Shown: positions 52,016-62,058, numbered from the stretch's first letter. The stretch: DNA of 64,000 nucleotides from Candidatus Gastranaerophilales bacterium (GCA_944325825.1 CALVBP010000004.1:29431-93430), one strand, 5' to 3'. Notes: generated by a model not told the origin, from the sequence alone. Program-made: numbers and translations.

Positions 52016-53200
52016 TTAAACTACAATGTGTACCCCGTCAATCTGTTTTGAATTTTTTACAGCATCAGATGTAACAATTGTTGATTCAGAGAAAATAATG
52101 TGAGGATTTTCATTATCCAGATGTACTCGTTTTCCGAAAGAGTCTTGAATTTTTTCAGCTAAATTTTTCGGGAAATTAGCCAGGAATGTTCCCTGCTTTA
52201 CTTCATTGGCAAAACTGTATAAGGCTTGAGGTTCTCCTACATCTTCCCATTTTTTAACAACCTTAACATCAGCACCTTCTTTTGATGCTATTCCAAACCA
52301 TTTTGGAAGCATGCTGTGAACATATTTTACGGCATTTGCAAAGTCGTATGGTTCGGAATCGTTCTTTTTAATATTATTTATTCCGTTTTTGATTTCTTCC
52401 ATTAAATTAGTCATTGCTTCTTTGCTCAAGTAGAACAATCCGGTGTTTGCTATATTTTCACCATTTATTGCAAGTTTTTCAGCTTCTTCTATCGGTGGTT
52501 TTTCGCTAAAACCTTTTAATTTTAATATCTGGTCAGAAACTCCCGATTCACATTCCAGAACACCGAATCTGTTTGCAACTTCCGCAGGGGTTCTGCCGAC
52601 ACCGACAAGCGCAACATGTTTTTTAGGATTGTTTAGCATTCGGGTAAAAAATTCTACCATTTCAGAAGCTTTGTCCCCAAAAACATTATCTCCGCAGCAT
52701 ACTATAGTATCTTTTATAGGATTGCCCTGAAGGTAATGAGCAACAATATCGCCAAAAGAACCGGAAGGTTTTGAGGCAACTATTGTTTTAATACCTTCTT
52801 CTCCGATAAAATATTTCCCCATTGCCATAGCAAAATCAAGCATATGGATGTCTGTATCTTTATCAACCTTAAACGGAAGACTGATTTTATTATAATCACC
52901 TACTGTCTGTGCTAATTCTCTAAAACGGCTTCCTGAGCCTGCAGCAAGGGTGAAAAAGTTAACTTTGTCCTGAAAATCTTTGGCTTTTTCAATTACTGAG
53001 CCGATTCCGGCATTTTTTATGACCGTATCAGCTTCCAGTACTTGTGTTTTTCTGATTTCCGGAAGAATATTTTTGTTAAACTTTTCTACAACATTTGTTG
53101 CAATCTTTTCTCCTAAATTCTTTTGGGATAGTGTAACATAACTGGCTTTAAACGCAAGTGACCGGCTGTTTTGTCCGGCAGAGATTTGTTGAATGTTCAT
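52016..53200 (-). CDS. Nucleotidyltransferase-like protein with an FKA leader
   Basis: The 394-residue product starts with the leader MNIQQISAGQNSRSLAFKAS, then a helical part, and from about residue 80 a sugar-nucleotidyltransferase domain: NFFTLAAGSGSRFRELAQTV (the G-x-G-x-R signature), ISLPFKV, TIVCCGDNVFGDKASEMVEF, LVGVGRTPAEVANRFGVLEC and NTGLFYLSKEAM. Such enzymes make NDP-sugars. Leader and helical insert are unusual for the family. It is convergent with the TPR gene over a terminator. Confidence 0.75.
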   Translation of the reverse strand: MNIQQISAGQNSRSLAFKASYVTLSQKNLGEKIATNVVEKFNKNILPEIRKTQVLEADTVIKNAGIGSVIEKAKDFQDKVNFFTLAAGSGSRFRELAQTVGDYNKISLPFKVDKDTDIHMLDFAMAMGKYFIGEEGIKTIVASKPSGSFGDIVAHYLQGNPIKDTIVCCGDNVFGDKASEMVEFFTRMLNNPKKHVALVGVGRTPAEVANRFGVLECESGVSDQILKLKGFSEKPPIEEAEKLAINGENIANTGLFYLSKEAMTNLMEEIKNGINNIKKNDSEPYDFANAVKYVHSMLPKWFGIASKEGADVKVVKKWEDVGEPQALYSFANEVKQGTFLANFPKNLAEKIQDSFGKRVHLDNENPHIIFSESTIVTSDAVKNSKQIDGVHIVV

Positions 53201-53306
53201 GTCCTTTCAAATTCCTTTCTTAAATACACACACAAATAATAAATAATTATCTAACTAATTCTACTATGCTGAAATTTTACTTGCAAATACTAATTTTTGG
53301 AAGTTT

Positions 53307-53336
53307 TTGTTTGTATAAACGATTTAATGCTATAAT
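53307..53336 (+). promoter_or_regulatory. Promoter directly before uvrA
   Basis: TTGTTT (53307-53312), 18 nt, TATAAT (53331-53336), and 6 nt to the ATG at 53343. No ribosome site lies between, so the mRNA is probably leaderless. No LexA-type box is apparent. Confidence 0.5.
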
Positions 53337-53342
53337 TTTGGT

Positions 53343-56165
53343 ATGACTGATAGAATTATTATAAAGGGAGCAAGGGAACATAACCTCAAAGATGTATCAC
53401 TGGAAATTCCCAAAAACGAATTGGTAGTTTTTACAGGTGTTTCAGGCTCGGGTAAAAGCTCGCTTGCGTTTGATACAATTTTTGCAGAAGGTCAAAGACG
53501 TTATATTGAAAGTCTTTCTACTTATGCTCGTCAGTTTCTGGGACAGATGGACAAACCTGACGTGGATTATATAGATGGTCTTACTCCTGCAATTTCTATT
53601 GACCAGAAGTCTACAAGCAACAACCCTCGGTCCACTGTCGGAACGGTTACAGAGATATATGATTATTTAAGATTACTATATGCCAGAGTGGGAACGCCTT
53701 TTTGTCCAAAATGCGGGAAGCCGATTAAACCTCAAACAATTGATGAGATTGTGAATAGTATTCTAAAACTTCCGGAGGGAACAAAAATTCAAATTCTTGC
53801 TCCGCTCGTAAAAGGGAAAAAGGGAGAATTCCAGTCGCTGTTTGAAGAATTGAAGCAGGAAGGTTTTGTTCGGGTTAAAGTAGACGGCGAGGTTTATAAC
53901 CTTGACGAAGACGAAATAAGCTTAGCGAAAACAAAAGTACATACAATTTCTGTTGTTGTAGACAGAGTTGTTGTAAAAGAAGGTGCCAAATCAAGAATTG
54001 CAGACAGTGTCCAAATTGCTCTTCAAAAAGCTGACGGGGTTGCTAATATTGATAAACTCGACGGAGAAGAAATTGTTTACAGCGAAAAACTTGCTTGTCC
54101 TGATTGTAACTTGAGTTTTGAAGAACTTACACCAAGAATATTTTCTTTTAATGCGCCGTATGGTGCTTGCGATAAGTGCGGCGGAATTGGATATGATTTT
54201 CAAATTGACCCTGATTTGGTTATACCTGATAGAACCAAATCCGTTAAAGAAGGCGCAATTTATCCCTGGAGCAAATCATCAACCGGATATTATGAAGATG
54301 TTTTAGCTGCCGTTCAAAGTGCATATAATATGAATTATGATATTCCGTTTAAGGATATGCCCGAAGAACACCAAAATATTATTCTTTACGGTTCGGATGA
54401 AAGAATCCCCATGAGAATAAGAGAATTTGGCAGTAAGCGCTATAGAACAACAATGCAGAGATTTATCGGCGTAGTTCCGTTCTTGATGAAGCACTATAAC
54501 GTTGACAGCGAGTACTGGAAAGCTGAAATTGAAAAATATATGGTTATGACACCATGTACAAAATGCGGAGGTGCAAGGCTTAAACCGTTCCCGCTTGCTG
54601 TAAGAATTAATAATAAGAATATTCATGAATTCTGCTTGATGTCTGTAGATAAAGAATATGAATTCATTACTGATTTATATTTAACGCTTTCGGATTTTCA
54701 AATGCAAATTGGTAAACAAATTCTTGATGAAATAAGGGCAAGACTAAAATTTCTTATAGATGTAGGCTTATCATATCTTAATCTTTCCCGTACAGCAGGA
54801 ACATTATCCGGCGGTGAAGCGCAGAGAATAAGACTTGCAACCCAAATAGGAAGCGGGCTGTCGGGTGTTTTATATGTCCTTGATGAACCGTCAATAGGAC
54901 TTCATCAGAGAGATAATGACAGACTTATTAAAACACTTTTAAAGCTGCGCAATATGGGGAATTCATTAATTGTTGTTGAACACGATGAAGAAACTATCAG
55001 AAATGCTGACCATATAGTTGATATCGGTCCTCGTGCCGGAGTCTATGGCGGTAAAATTATTGCTCAGGGCAGTATAGAAGATGTTATTAAGGTCAAAGAT
55101 TCCATTACCGGCAAATACCTGAGCGGAGAATATAATATTCCTATTCCGGATAAAGTAAGAGACGGTAACGGAAATTCCCTCCAGATAAGAAATGCTCATC
55201 TTAATAACTTAAAAAATATAAATATAGATATTCCTCTCGGAAAAATTGTTGTGCTGACAGGAGTTTCTGGTTCCGGGAAATCAACTCTTATGCAGGACTT
55301 GATTTATCAATATGCAATACATAAACTTAGAGGTAATAAACCAAAACCGCAGGGAGTGGATGAGATTTTAGGGTTTGAATATCTGGATAAAATTATTGAT
55401 ATTGACCAGTCGCCGATAGGCAGAACTCCTAGATCGAACCCTGCAACTTATACAGATGTATTTACTCCGATTAGGGAATTATATTCTAAAACTAATGAAG
55501 CAAAAATGCGGGGGTATAAACCCGGAAGATTCAGCTTTAATGTAAAAGGCGGAAGGTGTGAAGCCTGCTCCGGCGATGGTGTTTTAAAAATTGAAATGAA
55601 CTTTCTTTCAGATGTCTATGTTAAATGTGATGTCTGCAAGGGGAAACGGTATAATAATGAGACTCTTGAAGTTAAATACAAAGGAAAATCTATTGCCGAT
55701 GTTCTTGAAATGAGTGTTAAAGAAGCGTATGAGTTCTTTGAAAATATTCCTCAAATAGCAAATAAATTAAAAACCCTTGTTGATGTCGGTTTGGATTACA
55801 TTAAACTCGGACAAAGCGCTACGACATTATCCGGCGGGGAAGCCCAGAGAATTAAACTGGCCTCGGAGCTTAATAAACGTGCAACGGGCAAAACACTTTA
55901 CCTTCTTGACGAACCGTCTGTAGGTTTGCACTGGCATGATTTAGATAAACTCATTAAAATTATCCAAAAACTTGCTGATAACGGAAATACAATTTTAATA
56001 ATTGAGCACAATCTTGATTTAATCAAAATAGCAGATTATATAATAGACCTTGGTCCCGAAGGAGGAGACGGCGGCGGAACTGTAATCGCATGCGGAACGC
56101 CTGAAGAAGTTTCTAAAAATCCTGATTCATATACAGGGCAATATTTGAAGCAATTCTTTCATTAA
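53343..56165 (+). CDS. uvrA: Excinuclease ABC subunit A
   Basis: UvrA finds bulky DNA lesions and loads UvrB. The 940-residue product has two ABC ATPase units, each with a Walker A (GVSGSGKSSLAF; GVSGSGKSTLMQ) and signature/Walker B pair (LSGGEAQRIRLATQ with LDEPSIGLHQRD; LSGGEAQRIKLASE with LDEPSVGLHWHD), and the zinc-finger cysteines CPDC...CDKC and CEAC...CDVC. Length is standard. It has its own promoter and probably no leader. uvrB lies 3.6 kb away on the opposite strand. Confidence 0.97.
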   Translation: MTDRIIIKGAREHNLKDVSLEIPKNELVVFTGVSGSGKSSLAFDTIFAEGQRRYIESLSTYARQFLGQMDKPDVDYIDGLTPAISIDQKSTSNNPRSTVGTVTEIYDYLRLLYARVGTPFCPKCGKPIKPQTIDEIVNSILKLPEGTKIQILAPLVKGKKGEFQSLFEELKQEGFVRVKVDGEVYNLDEDEISLAKTKVHTISVVVDRVVVKEGAKSRIADSVQIALQKADGVANIDKLDGEEIVYSEKLACPDCNLSFEELTPRIFSFNAPYGACDKCGGIGYDFQIDPDLVIPDRTKSVKEGAIYPWSKSSTGYYEDVLAAVQSAYNMNYDIPFKDMPEEHQNIILYGSDERIPMRIREFGSKRYRTTMQRFIGVVPFLMKHYNVDSEYWKAEIEKYMVMTPCTKCGGARLKPFPLAVRINNKNIHEFCLMSVDKEYEFITDLYLTLSDFQMQIGKQILDEIRARLKFLIDVGLSYLNLSRTAGTLSGGEAQRIRLATQIGSGLSGVLYVLDEPSIGLHQRDNDRLIKTLLKLRNMGNSLIVVEHDEETIRNADHIVDIGPRAGVYGGKIIAQGSIEDVIKVKDSITGKYLSGEYNIPIPDKVRDGNGNSLQIRNAHLNNLKNINIDIPLGKIVVLTGVSGSGKSTLMQDLIYQYAIHKLRGNKPKPQGVDEILGFEYLDKIIDIDQSPIGRTPRSNPATYTDVFTPIRELYSKTNEAKMRGYKPGRFSFNVKGGRCEACSGDGVLKIEMNFLSDVYVKCDVCKGKRYNNETLEVKYKGKSIADVLEMSVKEAYEFFENIPQIANKLKTLVDVGLDYIKLGQSATTLSGGEAQRIKLASELNKRATGKTLYLLDEPSVGLHWHDLDKLIKIIQKLADNGNTILIIEHNLDLIKIADYIIDLGPEGGDGGGTVIACGTPEEVSKNPDSYTGQYLKQFFH

Positions 56166-56282
56166 GAAGATGTATAGCAGTGATGAATAGTTATTGATGG
56201 TTTTATTAATATTTGTAAAAAAAACTTTCATGAAAAAGATTTTTTATGTATGCTTTGAGTGTATGGAAAAAGGAGGAATAGC

Positions 56283-56924
56283 ATGCCAAAATTTAATTTA
56301 ATGTCTTACATTCTCCCTCCGGAAGACAAACTGTTTTTTGCATATTTTCAGGAAATAGCAGAAGTATGCCAAAAGTCAGCAAGGTTGTATGATGAGATTG
56401 TTAAAAATAACCTTACGGAAGAGTATAAAGAGATAGCTTTAAAATATAAGAAAAAGGGTAAAATTTTTTACAGAGCTATATTAAAGCAATTAAACAAAAG
56501 TTTTATTACCCCCATTGAACGAGAAGATATTCAAGCTATAGCAGTACAGTTGCATAAAATTAATAAAAAAACAATTAAAGCCTGTTTAAATTTCGCAGTA
56601 TACAATTTAAAATATACTACCAAAGAAATGGAAGAACAGGCTTTAACATTGGTTCAAGCAACTGATAAAATGTGCGAAATGGTTAAGAAATTTAAGAAAG
56701 TTTCCAATGTTGAAGAGATGACAGCCTTCAATATTGAAATGAAAGATATAGAAACTCACGGTGATGAGATTTTAAGAAGAGCAACTGCAAGTCTGTATTC
56801 AGGTAAGTATGAAGCTCTTGATGTATTAAAATTTAGAGATGTATACAAAGAAGTAGAGAATGCGCTTGATAAGTGCTATCTGGTTACAGATACTATTTTG
56901 AACGTTGTATTAAAACAATCATAA
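56283..56924 (+). CDS. DUF47/PhoU-like phosphate-transport accessory protein
   Basis: The 213-residue all-helical protein starts MPKFNLMSYILPPEDKLFFAYF and follows the DUF47 pattern (AKLYDEIVKN-type helix, then TPIEREDIQAIAVQLHKINK and RFRDVYKEVENALDKCY-type end), the usual partner of Pit transporters. It is thought to gate or regulate them. AGGAGG stands 6-7 nt before the ATG at 56283; the earlier start at 56259 has no ribosome site. The Pit gene begins 7 nt after the stop. Confidence 0.85.
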   Translation: MPKFNLMSYILPPEDKLFFAYFQEIAEVCQKSARLYDEIVKNNLTEEYKEIALKYKKKGKIFYRAILKQLNKSFITPIEREDIQAIAVQLHKINKKTIKACLNFAVYNLKYTTKEMEEQALTLVQATDKMCEMVKKFKKVSNVEEMTAFNIEMKDIETHGDEILRRATASLYSGKYEALDVLKFRDVYKEVENALDKCYLVTDTILNVVLKQS

Positions 56925-56931
56925 GGACTAT

Positions 56932-57951
56932 ATGACAATAACAATTTTACTTTTAACAGCCGTAATAATAATTGCACTTGTATTTGAATTTATCAACGGA
57001 TTTCATGATTGTGCAAACGCTATAGCAACTGTAGTTTCTACAAAAGTTTTAGCTCCCAAACAGGCAGTACTCTTTGGAGCAACACTGGAATTTCTTGGGG
57101 CTTTGACAGGAACTCACGTTGCAAAGACAATCGGAGCCGGAATCGTGAATTCCGAGATGATAACTCTGACAGTTATTTTCTGTGCACTGCTCGCTGCAGT
57201 TTTATGGAACCTGTTTACGTGGTGGCTTGGTTTACCTTCCAGCTCTTCACATGCACTTATAGGCGGTTTGCTGGGCGCAACTATTGTTAAAGCCGGTGTA
57301 AGCGCAGTTCATATTCATACTTTTATTGATAAAGTTTTGATTCCGATGTTTACATCTCCGGTTCTGGGATTTATTGCAGGATTTATTCTTACGCTTATTC
57401 TTTTTTGGGCAATAGTAATTCTTCGTGCTCATCCGGATACGGTTAATAAACGTTTCAGAAAACTCCAGCTTGTATCATCAGGACTAATGGCTTTAAGCCA
57501 TGGCTCTAATGATGCACAAAAGACGATGGGTGTTATTACTCTCGCGCTTCTGGCATGCGGAGTCCTTCATAAAGGACCTTCCGGAGAGTTCGAGATTCCT
57601 ATATATGTAATTCTTGTCTGCGCATTTATGATGGCAGCAGGAACAATGAACGGCGGCTGGAAAATTATTAAAACAATGGGGCATAAGATAATTAAGTTAA
57701 AACCTATTCATGGCTTCGCGGCCGAAACATCTTCCGCTATGCTGATTCTAACAGCTTCTCACTTCGGGATTCCTTTGAGCACTACTCACGTAATTTCAAC
57801 AGCAATTATGGGCGTAGGTTCAACCATGCATGCACATGCAGTTAAATGGAAAATAGTAGGTAACATTGTTACAGCCTGGGTTTTGACAATCCCTGCCTGT
57901 ATGATTTTATCTTCTGCAATTTACTATTTAATTTATAAGTTTATTGGTTAA
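56932..57951 (+). CDS. Low-affinity inorganic phosphate transporter (Pit family)
   Basis: The 339-residue membrane protein carries the duplicated Pit signature: FEFINGFHDCANAIATVVST near the N-terminus and LSHGSNDAQKTMGVITLALL in the second half, with GLPSSSSHALIGGLLGA and FGIPLSTTHVISTAIMGVG. It imports phosphate with a cation. It is 7 nt after the DUF47 gene, the normal pair. The metal or proton coupling cannot be read from the sequence. Confidence 0.95.
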   Translation: MTITILLLTAVIIIALVFEFINGFHDCANAIATVVSTKVLAPKQAVLFGATLEFLGALTGTHVAKTIGAGIVNSEMITLTVIFCALLAAVLWNLFTWWLGLPSSSSHALIGGLLGATIVKAGVSAVHIHTFIDKVLIPMFTSPVLGFIAGFILTLILFWAIVILRAHPDTVNKRFRKLQLVSSGLMALSHGSNDAQKTMGVITLALLACGVLHKGPSGEFEIPIYVILVCAFMMAAGTMNGGWKIIKTMGHKIIKLKPIHGFAAETSSAMLILTASHFGIPLSTTHVISTAIMGVGSTMHAHAVKWKIVGNIVTAWVLTIPACMILSSAIYYLIYKFIG

Positions 57952-58004
57952 GAATTGCTCTTTTTGGTAATGAAAAATTCATAAAAATTTTTTAAATTAC
58001 TATT

Positions 58005-59327
58005 ATGACAAATCCGGTTAGTGAACTTTTAGAAGCAGATTGCGGAAGCAGTATTTTACATTACGACAAGTGGTCTGATGAGCATTCTTATCACGGAGTT
58101 GGCGTGGCTTTTAACAAAAAATGGATATCAAATATTTTACCGTCAGAACTCCTGACAAGAAGCCTGAAAAAAGCCGTTGATTCAATTTCGACCCTGTCAG
58201 AGAGCGGAACTTTTTTCAGAGAAATTCCCGATAATATCGAAACTCCTAACTATGGTGATAATTGGGGAAGATTTGCTAATTACATTGAAATAAATAACAG
58301 AGCAATTGCAAATATGAAAAATGACAGATGCTCTGACGGGATAATAAGTTCAATAAAGCTCCTTCCGGCAATTCCTCCATCTGCTAAAAGCTGGGCAAAC
58401 TGCATTATTCTGTCACAAATTTTTCCGAACATTTATGGAGATGGTTATAATAAAGCTCCGTGGGAAGAGAATTCAATTTATGGTTTGAAGTTAAATGCAG
58501 GATATAGTGAAAATATTATTTCACATAACCTTAAAGTCACTCCCGAAATACAATTTAGAGCTTTTAATAATTTAGCACATTTCAGAGGAATAAAAACCGG
58601 ATTCAGAATTGTTATATCGGAAGACCAATTAAAAATTGTCCATCCTTATAAAGATGATGAAAATTTTAGATGGCATAATAAAGAACACGAAGAAATTTTT
58701 ATAACGGAGTGCGTAAAACTAATAAATTTCGGGTTTGAAGCGATATTTTTTGATTCTGCCAAACACATAGGCGGCTACGATTGTGAGAATTATACCGGAG
58801 TAGGGGCGCTTCCTGAATATCCTCAAATGCAATATATTTTAAACGAAATCCGTTCTCGTACCGGGAAAACAACGTTAAGCTTTGTGGGTGAAAAGAGTTC
58901 AGAAGACTTTGAGCGATACCGTCTTATGGGTTTGACGGCAGGAACCGCTTTTGTTCCGGTCGATGATTTTAATACGGTTAAAGAATGGTCTGACAGATTA
59001 AAATATTCACGAGATTATGCTCCGGGAGTAGAAGTCTCTAACGACAATGACTCCGGTGGAAGGAGTTATGAAGAACGACTTGCCCGCCTGCGTTCCTGTT
59101 TTTTTGCCTATACTTATCCCTCGGATAAACTTCCGAGTTTTATGCAGATGGAAGACTTATTCCCCTTAAGGTATGATACAAATACACATCATTTAATGAT
59201 GTCAAATCCTTCATACTCTGCTAACGGAACCCCCGAAAGTCATTGGGAAAACTTATTCACTAAAGAGGACGGCAGACGCTATAACAGTCAGGTCGGGGAA
59301 ATTTTTGCGTACGCACTGAGTTTTTAG
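58005..59327 (+). CDS. Alpha-amylase-like (GH13-type) barrel protein, activity uncertain
   Basis: The 440-residue protein reads as a TIM barrel of the alpha-amylase type: LAHFRGIKTGFRIVISED (position of region I), INFGFEAIFFDSAKHIGG (like the G-F-R-x-D-A-x-K-H nucleophile region), LSFVGEKSS (like the V-G-E acid/base region) and AFVPVDDFN (near region IV). No signal peptide. The arginine before the nucleophile Asp is missing, so it may be inactive or act on an odd substrate. I would not assign a sugar. It follows the Pit gene by 53 nt and may be separate. Confidence 0.45.
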   Translation: MTNPVSELLEADCGSSILHYDKWSDEHSYHGVGVAFNKKWISNILPSELLTRSLKKAVDSISTLSESGTFFREIPDNIETPNYGDNWGRFANYIEINNRAIANMKNDRCSDGIISSIKLLPAIPPSAKSWANCIILSQIFPNIYGDGYNKAPWEENSIYGLKLNAGYSENIISHNLKVTPEIQFRAFNNLAHFRGIKTGFRIVISEDQLKIVHPYKDDENFRWHNKEHEEIFITECVKLINFGFEAIFFDSAKHIGGYDCENYTGVGALPEYPQMQYILNEIRSRTGKTTLSFVGEKSSEDFERYRLMGLTAGTAFVPVDDFNTVKEWSDRLKYSRDYAPGVEVSNDNDSGGRSYEERLARLRSCFFAYTYPSDKLPSFMQMEDLFPLRYDTNTHHLMMSNPSYSANGTPESHWENLFTKEDGRRYNSQVGEIFAYALSF

Positions 59328-59490
59328 TAAATAACATTGCTCATTTCAGTGTTTTATTAATGCGGACGGCTAAGTGGTCAAGTTCTTTCCTCTTGCGGGA
59401 TGTGCCCATTTCAACCTTCTCACAACATGGAAGGAACTAACTCTCTCCTCTGCTCGGGAAAGGGTGTGGCGGAAAGTAATTGATGAATTC

Positions 59491-59586
59491 GTCATTTTGA
59501 GGCGCTAGCCGAAAAATCGCAATAATTGGAAGTCTCTGCTGTTAAACCTTGCGATGTTTCGCTTACGCTCAACATGACGTGGGGGA
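59491..59586. repeat. MITE-like intergenic repeat, copy 1
   Basis: It begins CGTCATTTTGAGGC and ends CTCAACATGACG, so the ends form an imperfect inverted repeat. The inner parts GCCGAAAAATCGCAAT and GTTAAACCTTGCGAT recur in copy 2. No open frame of note. Confidence 0.7.
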
Positions 59587-59648
59587 AAATAGTGACTGGT
59601 GATTAGAAAATTCCGGCTCTGGAGCCGGAATGACGGGTGGTAAATATT

Positions 59649-59757
59649 CGTCATTCTGAGGCTTTAGCCGAAGAATCGCAATGCTTGGAGGTTGTTACCG
59701 TTAAACCTTGCGATATTCCCTTTTTGCCCCTCGCTTTGCTCAATATGACGTGGGGGT
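59649..59757. repeat. MITE-like intergenic repeat, copy 2
   Basis: It starts CGTCATTCTGAGGC, has GCCGAAGAATCGCAAT and GTTAAACCTTGCGAT inside and ends CTCAATATGACGTGGGGG. Same direction as copy 1, with a slightly longer middle. Confidence 0.7.
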
Positions 59758-59780
59758 AAATATTGCAATTATCTCGGGTA

Positions 59781-61772
59781 CTAGCGCCCTTCGGCCATTG
59801 AACGGAGTTTTTTAAGCTGGTCACGGATTTGAGCTGCACGTTCAAAGTCAAGAATTTTAGCGGCTTTATGCATATCTTTTTCAAGTTTGGTAATTAGTTT
59901 CGGTAAATCTTTTTTCTCAATTCCGAGTTCAACCATTTCTTCCGCAACAATGTCTTCAAGGTCTCTATAGCTTTCAACAAGGGATAGGAGGTTGTTTTCT
60001 ATCGGTTTTTTAATAGTTTGAGGGATGATTCCGTACTTTTTATTATGTTCCAGTTGAATTTCTCTTCTGCGGTTAGTTTCATCTATAGCTCTTTGCATAG
60101 AATCGGTGATTTTGTCGGCATACATAATAACTTCACCGCAAGAGTTACGGGCTGCACGTCCTATGGTCTGGATTAAACTTGTATCAGACCTCAGAAAACC
60201 TTCTTTATCCGCATCCATAATGGCAACCAGAGAAACTTCCGGAATATCAAGTCCTTCTCTTAAAAGGTTAACGCCAATTAGAACATCGAATTCTCCAAGC
60301 CGCAAATCTCTTAAGATTTCGACTCTTTCAATAGACTTAATTCCACTGTGCAAATAACGGACTCTTATCCCGTCTTGCAGGAAAAAGTCTGTTAAATCTT
60401 CTGCCATTCGTTTGGTAAGAGTTGTAATAAGTACTCTTTCATTTTTCTCTGCACGCTTTTGGATTTCTTTTTTCAAGTCCGATATTTGGGTTTCAATCGG
60501 ACGAACGGATATTTTCGGATCAACAAGCCCCGTAGGACGAATAATCTGCTCGACGAGCTGTTGTGATGTTTGTTTTTCAAATTCTCCAGGAGTGGCTGAA
60601 ATATAAATCTTTTGATGAACTTTAGAAAAGAATTCCTTGCTCTTAAGCGGTCTGTTATCTTTAGCACAAGGCAGTCTAAATCCGTAATCAATAAGAGTCT
60701 TTTTCCTTGAGGCATCTCCATGGTACATTCCGTTAAGCTGAGGAATTGTAACGTGAGATTCATCAATAACCGTTAAAAAATCACCTCTAAAATAATCCAG
60801 AAGAGTAGCAGGGGCAGAACCAGGAGGCCGGCGCTCAATTATTCTTGAATAGTTTTCAATTCCGGAGCAGTAGCCCATCTCTTTAATCATTTCTATATCA
60901 TATTTTACTCTTTGCTGAAGCCTTTGTGATTCCAGAATCTTGTTTTCGCTTTCCAATTCTGCAACCCGATTTTTTAACTCCTGCCTTATCATTGAGATTG
61001 TTTCGTCTTCGTTTTCATCATATGCTATATAGTGAACTGCGGGGTAAATAACTGTCTTTTGAGGGGCTTCAAGAATCTCGCCTGTAAGCGGGTCAATTTT
61101 TACTATTTTTTCAATTTCATCATCAAAGAAATATACCCTTGTAATGATTTTTTCGTAAGCCGGCATAATTTCTACAATATCTCCTCGTGCCCGAAACGTT
61201 GAACGCTCAAGTTCAAGGTCGTTTCTGGAATACTGTGTGCCGACAAGGTGTTTAATCAATTCGCTTCTATCCATCTGCATTCCGGTTTGCAGAGTTATTG
61301 CCCCTTTAAAATAGTTTTCCGGTAAGCCTAAACCATATATGCAGCTGACTGAGGCTACAATTATAACATCATTTCTTTCATAAAGACTTCGTGTTGTATT
61401 ATGTCTTAGCCGGTCGATTTCTTCATTTATACTTGCGGATTTTTCTATATAAGTATCTGTTCTCGGAATATAAGCTTCCGGCTGATAGTAGTCATAATAA
61501 CTGATAAAATATTCTACCGCATTGTTTGGAAAAAGTTCTTTAAACTCATTATACAATTGAGCGGCAAGAGTTTTATTGTGAGCTATAATGAGAGTCGGTT
61601 TTTGAATCTCCTGAATAACATTTGCGATTGTAAAAGTTTTACCCGAACCGGTTATCCCTAATAAAGTCTGGGTGTCATCTCCGTCACGCAGTCCTTGAAC
61701 AAGTTTTTCTATCGCTTTTGGCTGGTCTCCGGCGGGTTTATATTTAGAAACTAATTCAAATTTATTTTCCAT
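59781..61772 (-). CDS. uvrB: Excinuclease ABC subunit B
   Basis: UvrB verifies damage and loads UvrC. The 663-residue product has Walker [15 protein letters not shown], the beta-hairpin [20 protein letters not shown], helicase motifs ([38 protein letters not shown]) and the C-terminal UVR domain ([20 protein letters not shown]) that meets UvrC. A TATAAT box lies 7 nt before the ATG, with TTGTAT 18 nt above it; no ribosome site is seen. Confidence 0.97.
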   Translation of the reverse strand: MENKFELVSKYKPAGDQPKAIEKLVQGLRDGDDTQTLLGITGSGKTFTIANVIQEIQKPTLIIAHNKTLAAQLYNEFKELFPNNAVEYFISYYDYYQPEAYIPRTDTYIEKSASINEEIDRLRHNTTRSLYERNDVIIVASVSCIYGLGLPENYFKGAITLQTGMQMDRSELIKHLVGTQYSRNDLELERSTFRARGDIVEIMPAYEKIITRVYFFDDEIEKIVKIDPLTGEILEAPQKTVIYPAVHYIAYDENEDETISMIRQELKNRVAELESENKILESQRLQQRVKYDIEMIKEMGYCSGIENYSRIIERRPPGSAPATLLDYFRGDFLTVIDESHVTIPQLNGMYHGDASRKKTLIDYGFRLPCAKDNRPLKSKEFFSKVHQKIYISATPGEFEKQTSQQLVEQIIRPTGLVDPKISVRPIETQISDLKKEIQKRAEKNERVLITTLTKRMAEDLTDFFLQDGIRVRYLHSGIKSIERVEILRDLRLGEFDVLIGVNLLREGLDIPEVSLVAIMDADKEGFLRSDTSLIQTIGRAARNSCGEVIMYADKITDSMQRAIDETNRRREIQLEHNKKYGIIPQTIKKPIENNLLSLVESYRDLEDIVAEEMVELGIEKKDLPKLITKLEKDMHKAAKILDFERAAQIRDQLKKLRSMAEGR

Positions 61773-61779
61773 AATATAA

Positions 61780-61809
61780 ATTATACACTTCCAATGAATT
61801 TAAATACAA
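61780..61809 (-). promoter_or_regulatory. Promoter directly before uvrB
   Basis: On the minus strand, TTGTAT (about 61804-61809), 18 nt, TATAAT (61780-61785), then 7 nt to the ATG at 61772. The same close spacing as uvrA; the mRNA is probably leaderless. Confidence 0.5.
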
Positions 61810-61958
61810 CACGCATATTTTATTCTGTTGAGACGTATGTTTGACCAAAGAGCTGAAGGACGGGTTTGCAGGAGGGATTTAGCGTTTAATTAACAAATAT
61901 TTGCGAAATGTCGATTGTTTTTATAAATCAAGGAAACTTTAATTTTATAATCAATATT

Positions 61959-62032
61959 TATAAAAACACCTAATTGTAAAGGAACTAAACATGTTTTTCT
62001 CATGTTTAATAAAAACCATAAAAACACCTAAT
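61959..62032 (+). repeat. Direct and inverted repeats in the leader of the infA operon
   Basis: ATAAAAACACCTAAT occurs at 61960-61974 and 62018-62032. Between them AAACATG (61987-61993) and CATGTTT (62001-62007) form an inverted repeat. They lie upstream of the operon promoter and may be regulator sites. Confidence 0.4.
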
Positions 62033-62058
62033 ATTATAAAAACAATCTTTAACAAAAG

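Larger units (their letters stand above)
59328..59780. other. Repeat-rich spacer before uvrB
   Basis: No gene is supported in these 450 bases. It contains two copies of a 95-110 bp element (59491-59586 and 59649-59757), a palindrome ATTCCGGCTC-TG-GAGCCGGAAT (59609-59630), a short copy of the GTGACTGGTGATTAG repeat (59589-59607) also found between ribosomal genes, and a GC-rich stretch before them. Confidence 0.7.
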
